Below the pieces are notes generated by a model that worked only from the letters and a program-made list of their open reading frames with translations, was not told the DNA's origin and did not search any database. Made by a program: the position numbers and the translations under genes. Of a stretch of 46,520 nt of DNA, positions 16,831 to 27,500 are shown in pieces. Positions within the stretch are counted from its first letter, which is position 1, and each line of letters opens with the position of its first letter. Source of the DNA: a virus; IMG/VR virus record IMGVR_UViG_3300008117_000107, positions 1 to 46,520 of that record; one strand, given 5' to 3'.

Positions 16831-17238
16831 ATGTCATTTGAGACATTAAAAGTTGCAGAACTCAGAGAAATTGCAGAGAACTTTGCAGTAGACACTGACG
16901 GAATTAAAAGCAAAGCAGACATAATTGCCGCATTAGCAGAAGATGGAGTTACCTGGACAGTTTACCAGAAGACTCTAGAAAAAATTAAAGATGCAAACGA
17001 AGACGTATTTTCAACTGAAGAAGTTCTTCCAAGACTTGATCCAAAATCAGTAAATGCAGAAGACACCGTATTGGTTAGAATGACTAGAGAAAACTTTAGA
17101 TATGACATTCTAGGATTTACTTTTACAAAAGAGCATCCTTTTGTTGCAATGCAAGAAGAGCAGGCTCAAGAAATTTTTGACAAGGAGGAAGGTTTCCGTT
17201 TAGCTACCCCAAAGGAAGTTCAAGAGTACTACGGATAA
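16831..17238 (+). CDS. Head protein with SAP/Rho-N-like N-terminus, unknown role
   Basis: A 135-residue protein with AGAAGGAG eight bases before the ATG and its own extended -10 promoter after the capsid terminator. Residues 1-37 (LKVAELREIAENFAVDTDGIKSKADIIAAL) match the helix-turn-helix SAP or Rho N-terminal pattern, which binds nucleic acid or protein. The remainder is an alpha/beta segment with VRMTRENFRYDILGFTFTKEHPFVAM, similar to C-terminal segments of small capsid accessory proteins that end LATPKEVQEYYG. The position between capsid and connector genes suggests a head-vertex or head-completion accessory role. The function is inferred. Confidence 0.65.
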   Translation: MSFETLKVAELREIAENFAVDTDGIKSKADIIAALAEDGVTWTVYQKTLEKIKDANEDVFSTEEVLPRLDPKSVNAEDTVLVRMTRENFRYDILGFTFTKEHPFVAMQEEQAQEIFDKEEGFRLATPKEVQEYYG

Positions 17239-17248
17239 TCTTTAAAAA

Positions 17249-18223
17249 ATGGATATATTGATAGGTAACAATGCACCTATAAGACACAAATTGTATTGGC
17301 AGGGAAATGCAGTAGATGCAGACACCTTACCTACAGCATCTTTTTATGATGTAACACTAGATCCAGAATACTCTATAGATCCTAATATTGTTCAGTCAGC
17401 CTCTACAGCTTCAAAATTTGAAACAGACATTGGAGTTTATGAAGTATTTCCTCCATTAAATTTAGTTGATAGAAATAAAAAGCTAAAAGTTAGATGGCAG
17501 TATACCGTACAGGGGCAGTCTTTTGTAAAAGATCATTATGTTGATGTAATAACGCCATATGTTGATGTAACGCAAGCAGGAGAAGAATTAGGATTAGGTT
17601 CAGACCCTTCTGATCCAAACTATAAAACATATTCTCAAATTATGCGTGCAGAGCAGTATGCAAGAAAAACTATTGAAAATTTTACAGGACAAAAATTTTA
17701 TTTGTATCCAGAGACAATAACAGCCTATGGCTCAGGGTCAGATGTTTTACCTTTGCCATCAAAAATTAACAAAATTTATAAAATATATCAAAACGATGTA
17801 CTTCTGGTTAATACTTTAAATCAAACAAACAATTGGCTATACCAAACTGTAATTTCTGATTCTGGATTTGGAATCAGGGTAGACAGAACTGGCATGCTAG
17901 ATAATACTGTTTACATAGCAAACGGAATGGTTCCACCATCAATTAATGATTCATATAACGGAGCATTCGGAAAAGATTTAGTATATAGAATTAATGCTCA
18001 ATTTGGCTGGGATGCTGTCCCAAATGAAATTGAAGAAGCTGCAGTAGAATTAATGAAAGACTATTTTTCAAGAGATAGAATTTGGAGAAACAAATATATA
18101 AAGTCTATCTCTACATTTGATTGGGACTTTGAATATACATCAGAGGCACACACAACAACGGGCAATCTTTATGTAGATAATCTTTTGTCAGACTACGTAG
18201 TTAGTCATATGGTTGTTATATAA
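17249..18223 (+). CDS. Head-tail connector (gp6-like adaptor) with N-terminal beta domain
   Basis: A 324-residue protein. Residues 1-110 are a beta-rich domain (RHKLYWQGNAVDADTLPTASFYDV) like those seen in neck proteins. Residues about 115-280 resemble the gp6/SPP1 gp15 adaptor: a helical start MRAEQYARKTIENFTGQKFYL, then PLPSKINKIYKIYQNDVLL, and a helix VPNEIEEAAVELMKDYFSRDRI. Adaptors of this family bind under the portal and open the path for the tail. No Shine-Dalgarno sequence is visible before the ATG, although a poly-A stretch is. It is read through a TAATG overlap into the next neck gene. Domain calls are from motif resemblance. Confidence 0.75.
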   Translation: MDILIGNNAPIRHKLYWQGNAVDADTLPTASFYDVTLDPEYSIDPNIVQSASTASKFETDIGVYEVFPPLNLVDRNKKLKVRWQYTVQGQSFVKDHYVDVITPYVDVTQAGEELGLGSDPSDPNYKTYSQIMRAEQYARKTIENFTGQKFYLYPETITAYGSGSDVLPLPSKINKIYKIYQNDVLLVNTLNQTNNWLYQTVISDSGFGIRVDRTGMLDNTVYIANGMVPPSINDSYNGAFGKDLVYRINAQFGWDAVPNEIEEAAVELMKDYFSRDRIWRNKYIKSISTFDWDFEYTSEAHTTTGNLYVDNLLSDYVVSHMVVI

Positions 18224-18651
18224 TGAATGATTTAATAGATTCTATACTCAGTATGAGAATGGATGTCTATAAACAAATAGACAATCAAGATACTGAGACT
18301 GGGCAATTAAAAAAAGAATGGCAGTATGACAGGACAATGCCATGTCATGCAAAAGGCGTAATCTCTAACTCAACAACTTCAAGGAGTGGAGACAAGCAGA
18401 TACTAAGCAACAAGTATACAAATGAGCAAATTATACAAATAAGAACTGTTTCAAAAATTGGGTATAGAGAAAAGATTACAAATTTACGTGACTCAGAAGA
18501 TAATGTAATTTGGGTAGAAGCAAACTTTCCCACAGATACACCTACGGTTTTTGAAGTTATGGGAACTACTCCAATAACAGATCTTTTTGGAAAAGTTATA
18601 GGATTTAACACTACAATAAAAAGATCGGAGAATCAGGTAATTGGACTCTAG
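18223..18651 (+). CDS. Head-closure/neck protein candidate
   Basis: A 142-residue protein starting at the ATG that overlaps the previous TAA by one base. It is rich in beta strands, with MRMDVYKQIDNQDTETGQLKKEWQYDRTMPCHA at the N-terminus and VIWVEANFPTDTPTVFEVMGTTPITDLFGKVIGF near the end. This ordering (cap, Gly/Ser-rich middle loop, final strand pair) resembles the SPP1 gp16 or HK97 gp7-type stopper proteins that plug the portal channel. Its place between an adaptor and a tail-completion gene supports the call. I did not identify a diagnostic motif, so it stays tentative. Confidence 0.6.
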   Translation: MNDLIDSILSMRMDVYKQIDNQDTETGQLKKEWQYDRTMPCHAKGVISNSTTSRSGDKQILSNKYTNEQIIQIRTVSKIGYREKITNLRDSEDNVIWVEANFPTDTPTVFEVMGTTPITDLFGKVIGFNTTIKRSENQVIGL

Positions 18652-19423
18652 CGCAGTATTGGTTCAAGCAGCAAGCGGACTTAGCAAGTACATGTCTGGC
18701 ACGACTGGCGTTATTATTAAAGATAGCACTGTTGCTCAAATTTCTGCTGCCATATATTATCAGTCTCAAGTTGTATCAAAGTTGACTACTAGTAAACAAT
18801 TTCAGTCTAAATTTAGAAATGTAATATTTTCTCAAATTGAAAAAGATTTTGGAGAATACGTTGATGCTCAAGCAAGAATAAATCCATCGACACTGCATCA
18901 CGTATATGAGTGGAAAAAAACTGGAAACAAATCTCACAGACTATTTAAATTAAATATAAAAGAATCAATGGGGCTTTCATTTAGTATGGGATATTCTTTT
19001 ATTGATTCAAAATCTATGGTGCCAACAAACTACGGAAAGTCAAGACATGTTTTTAGAGAAAAGGCAAGAGTTATGGAAGCGGGCAACCCAGTAGTAATTA
19101 GACCTAGATCTGCTGAAAGACTTGTTTTTGAAATAGATGAAAGAGTAATTAGAATGCCTAAAGGTGCTGCAGTAACAGTAAAAAGACCAGGCGGAGGCAA
19201 AGCTACAAATAGATTTCAAATATCATACGCAAGATTCTTCACTGGAAACTTAGTAAACCTATCAATAAAGAAATCAGGATTTCAACAAATATTTAATTCA
19301 TCAATGTCTAGAGCAATGAAATTACCTCCCGATATTAAAAAAGTAAAATACTCTTTTTCACCAAACACTGTAGAGTTGCAAGCTTCTTCTGCGGTAGCAG
19401 CAGCATTCGGAGGTATAGCATGA
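18641..19423 (+). CDS. Tail-completion/neck protein candidate
   Basis: A 260-residue protein with a TTG start that overlaps the previous gene by 11 bases. The bases upstream include TCGGAG and CAGG. The N-terminal half is helical (SAAIYYQSQVVSKLTTSKQFQSKFRNVIFSQIEKDF), followed by a YEWKKTGNKSHRLFKLNIKES region. A short Gly/Lys-rich loop lies near residue 180. A strand-rich C-terminus ends AVAAAFGGIA. In the gene order portal-capsid-adaptor-stopper, this slot is normally an HK97 gp10-like tail-completion protein. I see no decisive motif, so the role rests mainly on position. The stop overlaps the next ATG as ATGA. Confidence 0.55.
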   Translation: MDSSAVLVQAASGLSKYMSGTTGVIIKDSTVAQISAAIYYQSQVVSKLTTSKQFQSKFRNVIFSQIEKDFGEYVDAQARINPSTLHHVYEWKKTGNKSHRLFKLNIKESMGLSFSMGYSFIDSKSMVPTNYGKSRHVFREKARVMEAGNPVVIRPRSAERLVFEIDERVIRMPKGAAVTVKRPGGGKATNRFQISYARFFTGNLVNLSIKKSGFQQIFNSSMSRAMKLPPDIKKVKYSFSPNTVELQASSAVAAAFGGIA

Positions 19424-19941
19424 GCCCATCAGCTAACGATTACAAGTACGATGTAATGTATGATTTAAGAAAACACCTGTGGCAGTCTTTAAAGGACATA
19501 GACATTCTTGACCCGCAGGAATACTATAGCGATAACCTGGGCGAGGAGCTGGTCCCAATAATTCCAGTTCAACAAATGCCAGAAATGAATCAGTTTTTAA
19601 GCGGGAAGACTCATATAGTATATGACAAGATTGGAATGTCATATGAAGACAACTGGGTAATATGTTGTGAGCAAATACTATATTCTATTTATTCTACAGA
19701 TATATCAGAGATTGCTCAGATCAGAAACCTTATGGTCGACCTATATAGGAGAATGGATGACTCTGCTACGGAAATAAACAGAAGTCCAATACCTTCAAAT
19801 AAATTTAAATTCTATAGTATATTTGTAGCAGACATATCCCCCACCAGCCCATCTGAAGAGCTAGCTGGGTTTTTCTCAGCCGATGTTATCCTAGAGGTCA
19901 AATATTCTAGGAATGTAGACTCAAGCGGACGTTTTAATTAA
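19420..19941 (+). CDS. Tail terminator-like protein
   Basis: A 173-residue protein starting at the ATGA overlap. Its length and alpha/beta character fit the tail terminator family (lambda gpU, SPP1 gp17), which caps the tail tube at the head side. It contains MYDLRKHLWQSLKDIDI at the N-terminus, WVICCEQILYSIYSTDISEIAQIRNLMVDLYRRMDD in the middle, and FKFYSIFVADISP followed by ADVILEVKYSR at the end. The helix and edge strand pattern is typical. Position directly before the tail tube gene supports this. I name it from position and shape, not from a diagnostic residue. Confidence 0.6.
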   Translation: MSPSANDYKYDVMYDLRKHLWQSLKDIDILDPQEYYSDNLGEELVPIIPVQQMPEMNQFLSGKTHIVYDKIGMSYEDNWVICCEQILYSIYSTDISEIAQIRNLMVDLYRRMDDSATEINRSPIPSNKFKFYSIFVADISPTSPSEELAGFFSADVILEVKYSRNVDSSGRFN

Positions 19942-20014
19942 ATTTGCGTTAAGGGGCATTATACTCTATTATTGGATATAGAGGGAAGGGCCTAGCCAGC
20001 CAAAGATTCAAAGA

Positions 20015-20041
20015 TTGACAGCAACAAAATATATATATATT
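20015..20041 (+). promoter_or_regulatory. Possible promoter for tail tube gene
   Basis: TTGACA at 20015-20020 is followed by an AT-rich run containing TATATT at 20036-20041 (15-base spacer). The region 19942-20067 is otherwise without a gene and is long for this genome. The -10 box is uncertain because the AT repeat gives several choices. Confidence 0.4.
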
Positions 20042-20067
20042 TTTTTGAAACAGGAGGAAACATAAAG

Positions 20068-20751
20068 ATGGCATTTAACTCAGCCAAAAATATTCTTGTG
20101 GGAGCTTCACCGCTTTACATCTCGAATTCCGACTCCACAGTATCAGGTTATGTAGAAAATACAGAGCCAGGTGTTGCAAGAACTGGTACATCTGCAAAAG
20201 ATGGCGTTCCAGCATTTGCTTCAACTGCTTCTTATCGTACTACACTAGATGCTGCACAGTCAACAACAAACAATGCTTTCCGTAACGTTGGATTTACTAA
20301 CAATGGTCTTCAGATCACTTATAACCCAACTTACGATTCAGTAACTGTAGACCAGTTGCTTGATACAGCAAAGCTATTTAAGTCTGCGATGGAAGTTATG
20401 ATCGCAACTGAAATGGCAGAAGGAACACTAGAGAACGTTCTTGTAGTTTTCGGACAGGGACAATCAACTCTTACAAATTCAGGAGCTACTCTTGGACTTG
20501 AAGCAGGATCTCTAGGTGTTGCTCCAACAGAGCGTCAGCTAGTTGCTATTGGACAAGCTCCAACAACCAGCACACCAAACTCAGAGCGTATTTACTATGC
20601 ACGTCGTGTATTGTCTGTACAACAGTCACAATTCTCACTTGCACGTAATACTCCAACCACATTCCCAGTAACATTCCGTCTTCTTCCAGACGCAGGTTAC
20701 GTAGGATCAGAATACGGTAAGATTATTGACCGTACTTGGACCCCAGCTTAA
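20068..20751 (+). CDS. Major tail (tube) protein
   Basis: A 227-residue protein with CAGGAGGAAAC before its ATG, and a strong hairpin terminator after it. It is rich in Thr, Ser, Ala and beta strands: ASPLYISNSDSTVSGYVENTE, then AFRNVGFTNNGLQITYNPTYDSVTVDQLLDTA, a helix-to-strand segment AMEVMIATEMAEGTLENVLVVF, and QFSLARNTPTTFPVTFRLLPD near the C-terminus. Many copies stack into the tail tube. Arg codons are mostly CGT, in contrast to its neighbours, so it is expected to be very highly expressed. It precedes the chaperone pair and the tape measure, the canonical tail order. Confidence 0.85.
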   Translation: MAFNSAKNILVGASPLYISNSDSTVSGYVENTEPGVARTGTSAKDGVPAFASTASYRTTLDAAQSTTNNAFRNVGFTNNGLQITYNPTYDSVTVDQLLDTAKLFKSAMEVMIATEMAEGTLENVLVVFGQGQSTLTNSGATLGLEAGSLGVAPTERQLVAIGQAPTTSTPNSERIYYARRVLSVQQSQFSLARNTPTTFPVTFRLLPDAGYVGSEYGKIIDRTWTPA

Positions 20752-20763
20752 TTAAATTAAGAT

Positions 20764-20793
20764 AATAAAGCCCCCTCTTTAGGGGGCTTTATT
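20764..20793. terminator. Strong terminator after tail tube gene
   Basis: A perfect 13-bp stem (AATAAAGCCCCCT with AGGGGGCTTTATT) closes a CTTT loop. The A run before and T run after make it work on either strand. It ends the tail tube transcript 13 bases after the stop codon. Confidence 0.9.
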
Positions 20794-20814
20794 GTTGTAT
20801 ATGTAATATCATTA

Positions 20815-20823
20815 TGCTATAAT
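20815..20823 (+). promoter_or_regulatory. Extended -10 promoter before tail chaperone
   Basis: TGC then TATAAT at 20818-20823, just after the terminator, with a TTGTAT 17 bases upstream. It would start a new transcript for the chaperones and the tape measure; the TTG start at 20850 has AAGGAGG. Confidence 0.65.
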
Positions 20824-20849
20824 AATTAAGACTATCCAAGGAGGATAAA

Positions 20850-21188
20850 TTGGCAACTACAGTATACAGCGTAGAAGAAGTTACTCTACAAGATGGCTCA
20901 ATAGTAAAATTGAAGCCGTTATCTATTAAAGAACTAAGAAAGTTTATGGCAGTAATAACCAAGACATCACAGGTTACAGAACAAGCAGAGTCGCTTGATC
21001 TTTTGATTGATGCTTGCGGAGTTGCTCTTGAAGGGCAGCTACCAAACTTGGTAAAAGACAGAGATGCTTTAGAAGCAGCATTAGACATTCCAACAATTAA
21101 CAGAATCCTAGAAGTCTGTGGCGGAATTAAGATGGATGCAGACAATGCGGATTTAACTCAGGCGGCGGTTCTAGCTGGGATGAACTAG
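20850..21188 (+). CDS. Tail assembly chaperone, short (G-like) form
   Basis: A 112-residue protein starting at a TTG behind AAGGAGG, which decides the start. It opens with a beta stretch, TVYSVEEVTLQDGSIVKLKPLSIKELRKFMAV, the usual opening of siphovirus chaperones that bind the tape measure. It then has a helical segment. It lies between tail tube and tape measure, as lambda gpG does. The stop is at 21186-21188, and the next frame (-1) continues through it to 21517. In lambda-like phages a fraction of ribosomes slip to make the longer gpGT form. Here the -1 frame is open from 21131. Confidence 0.8.
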   Translation: MATTVYSVEEVTLQDGSIVKLKPLSIKELRKFMAVITKTSQVTEQAESLDLLIDACGVALEGQLPNLVKDRDALEAALDIPTINRILEVCGGIKMDADNADLTQAAVLAGMN

Positions 21189-21517
21189 ATCTAGCCGCCT
21201 TAGAAGGAGAAGTTTTTCTTCTAGGACATTGGCGGAATTACGATGAGCTAGAAGCAAATCTATCAATGCCAGAACTTATTCAAACTTTAAAAGCAGTATC
21301 TAAAAAGGAATCAGAACAAAGAAAGTTTACGGCAAGCCTTAAGGGTATTAATTTAGAGGATGATGAGAAAAAAGAAAACAGTTCTAGTTTTGAAGAAGTC
21401 AGAAGAAGGGCGCTAGGAATAGATGCAGATGAAAACGATATTGTTTCTTTGCAAGGACCACTAGCAAGCGAAGCTGGCTTTGGCATAGGAGCAGGACTAG
21501 GATATGTTAAGGAGTAA
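20850..21517 (+). CDS. Tail assembly chaperone, long (GT-like) -1 frameshift product
   Basis: This entry describes the fusion that would arise when ribosomes slip back one base before 21188. The -1 frame is open from 21131 to the stop at 21515-21517 and continues WDELDLAALEGEVFLLGHWRN, then MPELIQTLKAVSKKESEQRKF, then a Glu/Asp-rich helix. The opening Trp-Asp-Glu-Leu and Phe-Leu-Leu-Gly segment is the normal start of the T extension. The fusion is about 222 residues. A hairpin at 21164-21199 and an imperfect slippery sequence TTTAACT at 21152-21158 could promote the slip. Slippage at GGG near 21177 is the alternative. There is no in-frame start with a ribosome site before the T part. Confidence 0.7.
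21152..21199 (+). promoter_or_regulatory. Candidate -1 frameshift signal of tail chaperones
   Basis: TTTAACT at 21152-21158, read T-TTA-ACT in the zero frame, is followed after five bases by a hairpin: GGCGG (21164-21168) and CTAG (21171-21174) pair with CTAG (21191-21194) and CCGCC (21195-21199), with a two-base bulge. The heptamer is imperfect, so the exact slip point is uncertain. Confidence 0.45.
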
Positions 21518-21526
21518 ATAGTATAA

Positions 21527-24500
21527 ATGGCTGATGAAAACATTGTAACTAATATAGTTGCCAATGCAGATTTTTCAAATCTTATTGCAGATGTCAATAA
21601 GGTATCAGCATCTTTATCTAAATTACAAGCCCAGATAATTCAGTCGGACGCAAAACTTGCAAACCAAGTTGCGGTCATGAATCGTTCATTTGCAGAAAAC
21701 CTCAGAAGAACTGGCCAGTTTTCAACACACTTCGTAACATTAACCTCTGATGTAGAAAAATTTGGTAAAAACCTTGACGGTGGAAAGCTAAAGCTAAGAG
21801 ACTATTTCAGAACTTTTCAAGAGCATACAAAGACCTCTGGCGGGCTTATAAGAGAATTAGCCAAGCAACAGGTAGCACTACAAAATGCAATAGTTCAACC
21901 CCTTGGGAAAAATGCACAAGGTTTAATGCAATACAATGTGCATATTCCTCAAGGACTAGATGCAGTAAAAAATAAAACAGCGTTAGCAAGACAAGAACTT
22001 CAAATAATGAATAAAGTTATTCAGGATGGCGGAGTTCAGTTAATTAACTGGGGTAAGAATACACAGTGGGCTGGTAGACAATTAACCGTAGGTCTAACCG
22101 TGCCGCTAGCAGCATTTGGTGCCGCAGCAGCAAAAGCATTTAGAGAAGCAGATTCCGAGTTAACAAGATTAACAAAGGTTTACGGCGGAGTTGCTGCAAC
22201 ATCTGCGGCAGACCTTGCGGCAATTAGAAGAGACGTTTCTTCAACAGCAAAAGAACTTGCATCCGCATATGGAACATCTTTTAAAGAGACAATACAACTT
22301 GCTGCTGATATAGCAGCCACAGGAAAACAAGGCGAAGAACTTATTGGTTCAGTAAAAGAAACAAGCAGACTTGCAGTCCTCGGTGAAGTAGATCGTCAAG
22401 ACGCAATGAAAGCAACTCTTGCAATACAAACAGCATTTAAACAAAACACACAAGAACTTACAGAATCAATTAACTTTTTAAACTCTGTTGAAAACCAAAC
22501 TTCAACAAGCCTTGCAGATCTAATTGAGGCAATTCCAAAAGCTGGTCCAGTAGTTCAGGGACTTGGGGGAAGCGTAAAAGATCTTGCTCTTTATTTAACA
22601 GCAATGCGTGAAGGTGGAATTAATGCAACAGAAGGCGCCAATGCTTTAAAGTCAGCACTTGCATCTTTAATCAATCCAACAAAAGTTGCGACAGAACAAT
22701 TTGCTGCAATGGGAATAGATTTAAAGGGAATAGTTACAGATAACGCAGGTGATTTAACAGGAATGATTATGGAGCTGCAGGGAGCTCTAGATAATTTAAA
22801 TCCACTTCAAAAATCTCAAGCAATTGAACAGTTATTTGGAAAATTCCAGTTTGCAAGAATGCAAGCCTTGTTTGAAAATTTAGGAAAAGAAGGAAGCCAA
22901 ACTTTACAGGTATTAGACCTTATGAAAGCAAGTACTCAAGATCTTGCCGCAGTTGCTGATCGAGAGTTGTCTCTTGTAACAGACTCAGCTTCAGGAAGAT
23001 ATAAAAGAGCGGTAGAATCTTTAAGGGCTAATTTAGCGGGCATCGGAGAAGAATTTCTTAAGGTTCAAACATTTTTTGTTCAAGTTGTAGATAATATTGT
23101 TCAATTTGTAAATAAATTGCCTGCACCAATTAAAACTATTTTAACATTTGTTACAGGACTTACTGCAGTAATTGGACCAATAATCATGTTAACTGGTGTG
23201 CTCGCCAACTTCTTCGGATACATAATTAAAGGAGCGGCACACTTTAAAGCATTGTTTAAGGGCGGCGAAGGCTGGAAAATGCTTACCCCTCAAATGATGG
23301 CTGCTCAAAAAGCAGGATCATTAATTGAAGCTACATTTTACAGTGATGCAAAAGCTGCTACTGTATTAAAAACATCAATTGAAGGATTGATTGCAGAACT
23401 CTCCATACTAGAAGCCAAGGCAAAAGCAGGACAGATATCTACAACCCCTGTGTTTACAACAGCCGCTGGAACTATAGTTGCAGGAGGCGGAAGACAAGTA
23501 AATCCTGGACATCCACTAATAAGCCCAACAGATACAAGATCGATGTCTCATTTAAATCCAGTTTCTGGAATGACAACAGATCAAAGAATGACACAAACAA
23601 TATTTGGAACAGTTCCTGGCGCACCTAAAGTTAATCAAAAAATTGGCGGAAATCCTCAGATGTACATGTCAGGAGATTTGCCAAAAATAGAAGGACTTAC
23701 TTCTATTAAAGGAGTTTCTACAGGTATAGTTGCAGAAGAAGCAGCAAAATGGCACTCCATGACTGCGGCATTGGCTATGCAGTCCGAAGCAGAAATAAAA
23801 GCTTTAAAGACAGAAGTTTCTAGAACTGGACTAATTACTTCTGAGTTATCAGATTCTTATCAAGCACTTCTTCCAAGAATGACAGAGATTACTTCTAATG
23901 CTGCAGCCGCTTCTGCAAAAATTGTTGCAGAGCTACAAGCAAGCAAAATTACTGTAGATCAAGCAAGACAAAAAATATTAGCATTAAACGCAGAAGTAGA
24001 AGCAATGATGGCGACAACCGCAACAAACATAGCGGGAGCGCAAGGAAGATCTATTGCTTTAACAAGCGTGCCTTTATTAAATCAACCAGTGATGGATCCT
24101 AAAACAGGCAAGACCAATATGAAAGAGCTATCAAGACCTGGAAGAACTAGAGAGTTGCTAAATAAAATTGCAAGAGGGCTAGGTGTTAAAACTTATGGTG
24201 CTCCATACAGCACTGAAACCACAATGCCAAAAAGATTTGCAACTGGCGGTCCAGTATATATGGCTCACGGTGGACCACATGGGACAGACACCGTACCTGC
24301 ATGGTTAACAGAGGGAGAGTATGTATTAAAGAAGTCGGCTGTAGATAAACTTGGAGTTCCACTTCTTGATAAATTAAATAGCATTGCTGATGGACAAAGT
24401 GCATCAAGGCCTAGACAGGCAGCGCACATAAGCATGCCAGCACAAATGACTGCAGCTGAGCTTGGCTCAGTGTTTGGAGATAATCTTCCTAAAGGTGCCG

Positions 24501-27500
24501 ACACACTTGCAAGGGTAATGCCAGAACACACTGTTCAGGTTTATGATGAGCAAACTCTTTCTTTAACTGATAAAGAAAACCAATATTTAAGAGAAGGCAA
24601 AAGAGGTCTTACTCGTAGCGAGCTTTTGCGTGCACTTCAATCTGAAAAAATATTTAACACAAGACATTTCAAAAACTTATCCCCTAAAGCTAAAAAAGAA
24701 TTACAAAAGCTATTACTTAGAAATGCTGTATTGCTTCCAGAAGGAAGAATTTATCACGATAGAGATTTGTCAGCAATTTGGGGAATGACAAAAGATTCAA
24801 TAGACAAAATTCCTAAAGGAGCTAGAACTGAAATACAAGCAGCTTTAGAAAAAGCACAAAAACCATCTATGTTCAGAGCAGACACATTTAAAGGTGGAAA
24901 GTCTTCGGGACAAATGAGTACAGATGCAGCCAGAAAAGCAGCAGGAGCAGATCCATTCTATTATCAGCTTCCAGATTCTGATGCAGGTAAAAAAGGTAAG
25001 TCTGCAGTAATGTTAACTGATCCAGTAACTGGAGCAAAATCTGCACACGTAACAGGCGGAACAAAAAAGTTTAAAAAGGGAGTGATGCAAGACGCAGCAG
25101 CACTTTTAGCGTTTAAGGGAGCACAAAGAAAAGCTTCAGGCGGGTATGTGGGTATGTCTTCTGGACCACAAGGGTATGCTGATGGTGGACCAGTTAAGGG
25201 CTATGCAGCAGGAGGTCTTGTTGCAATGCTTGCGGCAGCAATGGGTATTCCTTTCTTAGGAAACATGCTGGGCAATAAAGTTGGCGGAACCGCTGGAGCA
25301 TCAATATCCAATGTTTCAAATATACTTCCTTTCTTACTACCTATGGGCGCAATGAGCGGAATGACAAGGGGTATTACAAGCAAGCTTCCTCAAAGTGCAA
25401 CATCAACAATTAAACCTCTTGCACAAACATCAGCAAACTTAATGGCAATGGGCAAGGCGGGTTCAACTGCAGGTCCAGTAATGGCAAAACTAGGACCTAT
25501 ATTTGGAAGAGTTCTTGCATCTGCAACCCCACTAGGATTAGCAATAACTGGTATAACAACAGCTCTTACAGCAGGATTTACTATATATAAAAAGCATCAA
25601 GAGCAGATGAAGCTCAATGCTTTAGGGTTTGGACTCACAGCAGAGGCTGCTAAAAAAGCTGGAGTTAAATATGTTGATTATAATCAAAAGATTAAAGATA
25701 GTATTCAAAGATCAAAAGATCTAATGGAGGCCAACAAGCTTTCATATGAGAGCATGACCCAAGCAGGTATTCCAATTAAGATGACTATTACCGAATATCG
25801 TAAGTTAAAAGAAGAGGTTAAGGGTGCTTTTGATGAACAAATTAAATTAATTAATTCTACAAAGAAAGCAGAGCTTGGAGACCTAGCAGTTAGATTTAAA
25901 CAACAATTTATCGCTGCTGGAATGTCTGCGGATGAAGCTACAAAAAAAATATATGCAATGTTTGCATTATCAAAAAATGCGGATATGGCATCAATATCTA
26001 CTGTAGGTAATAAAGACTTTAGTGCAATTCAAGATGCAAAGAGTGCAGCAGCTGGGTCATTAAAATCATTTGATACTGCTACAAGACTAGGTAATGCTCA
26101 GTCTCAAGCAGCTGCATTAAATACTGCATTGACCGCAGTAGACGCTGGAATTGAAGAAATTATTAAAAAGAGCGAAGAAGCTGCAAAGAAAGACAAGACT
26201 GGCAAAACTGAAAAAATTAGTATGTACCAAGCTGAAATTCAAATGATGGATTATTTGAATCAAAGTCAATATAAGCAAACAACATTAACTGCGGCAACAA
26301 TTAAAGAAATGGCAAAAGCTAACCCAGCAATTAAAGAGCTTGCAAATACATCAGATACCGTTGTTAGTGTGTGGCAAAAGCTTAGAATGCAAGCCATGGG
26401 GCTGGCTGGAGATTTGTCTAAATTGAGTGCTGATCAAACAGCGGCTTTATATAATTTAGGTAATGCTATAAGTGAAAGAGTTATTGCAGTAAACAAAACT
26501 GGTTTATTAAAAGACGAGTATGACCAGCTTGGTAAATTACAAACAAGAAGAAACAATTTAGCAATACAGGCAAGAGGGCAAAAGGTTCAAGATCAAATAG
26601 ATGCAAGAGATAAAATTAAAGCTCTTCAAAAACAAATTGATCAAACTAATAAACTTGCAGACGCAAGAATTAAAGCACTTAATGCTTCCAAGGAAGATGC
26701 TGATCTTAATCGTGAGATGGAGTCAGCAAGACTTGAATTACAATTCGCAGAGTCTACTGGCAATACGCAACAAGCAGCTCAGGCAAGATTAAGATATGAT
26801 TCAGCTGTTCAAAATCTACAAACCCTCGGGCAAACAAGATCAATTGAGGCTGCAAGAGATAAAGCAAATGCACCATTAATTGATCAAATTCAAAAAATTC
26901 AAGATGCTAATACAAAGATTGCAGATGCAGCAGCACTGGCAGGAGAATCTCTTGCGTCTATAGATAAACAAATAGCAAAGCTTTCGGGTATTATTGATAA
27001 TTTAAATCAAGCACAAACATCTTATAATTTCAACATGGCTAAGTGGATGACAGAAACGGGTGGAACTAAAGAACAATTTGCAGCAACCGAACTAGGAAAG
27101 TATTTAGGCGCAGGACTAGTTGCCCCAACAGAAGCAGCTGGCAAAAAGCTTAAAGATCCAGGTCCTAACATACCATTTAAAGATGGACTTAGACCAGCAG
27201 GTCCAACAAAAATAGATCAGGCCTCAGACCTTGCAACAAAATCTATAAAAGCAGATAGTCTTGTTATCGGTGATAAAAACCTTGTAGATATATTTAAAAA
27301 AGCAGCAGGTCAACCATCACTTCCAACCGTAACCACAAGTGGCGGCGGCGGAAGAACTATAACTAAACCAGTAACAGGAACAAGACCACCGCAATTTACA
27401 ACTATGAAAGAAGCACTTGCTGCATCTGCAGATAAAACAAAAAATACATTTATAGATAGCAACGGAGCAAAATGGGTTCTTTCCGTAACTAGAAATGGTG

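Noticed and set aside
24265-24531. Minus-strand ORF inside the tape measure gene
   Set aside because: It has no ribosome site, no recognisable motif and lies fully inside a clear gene.
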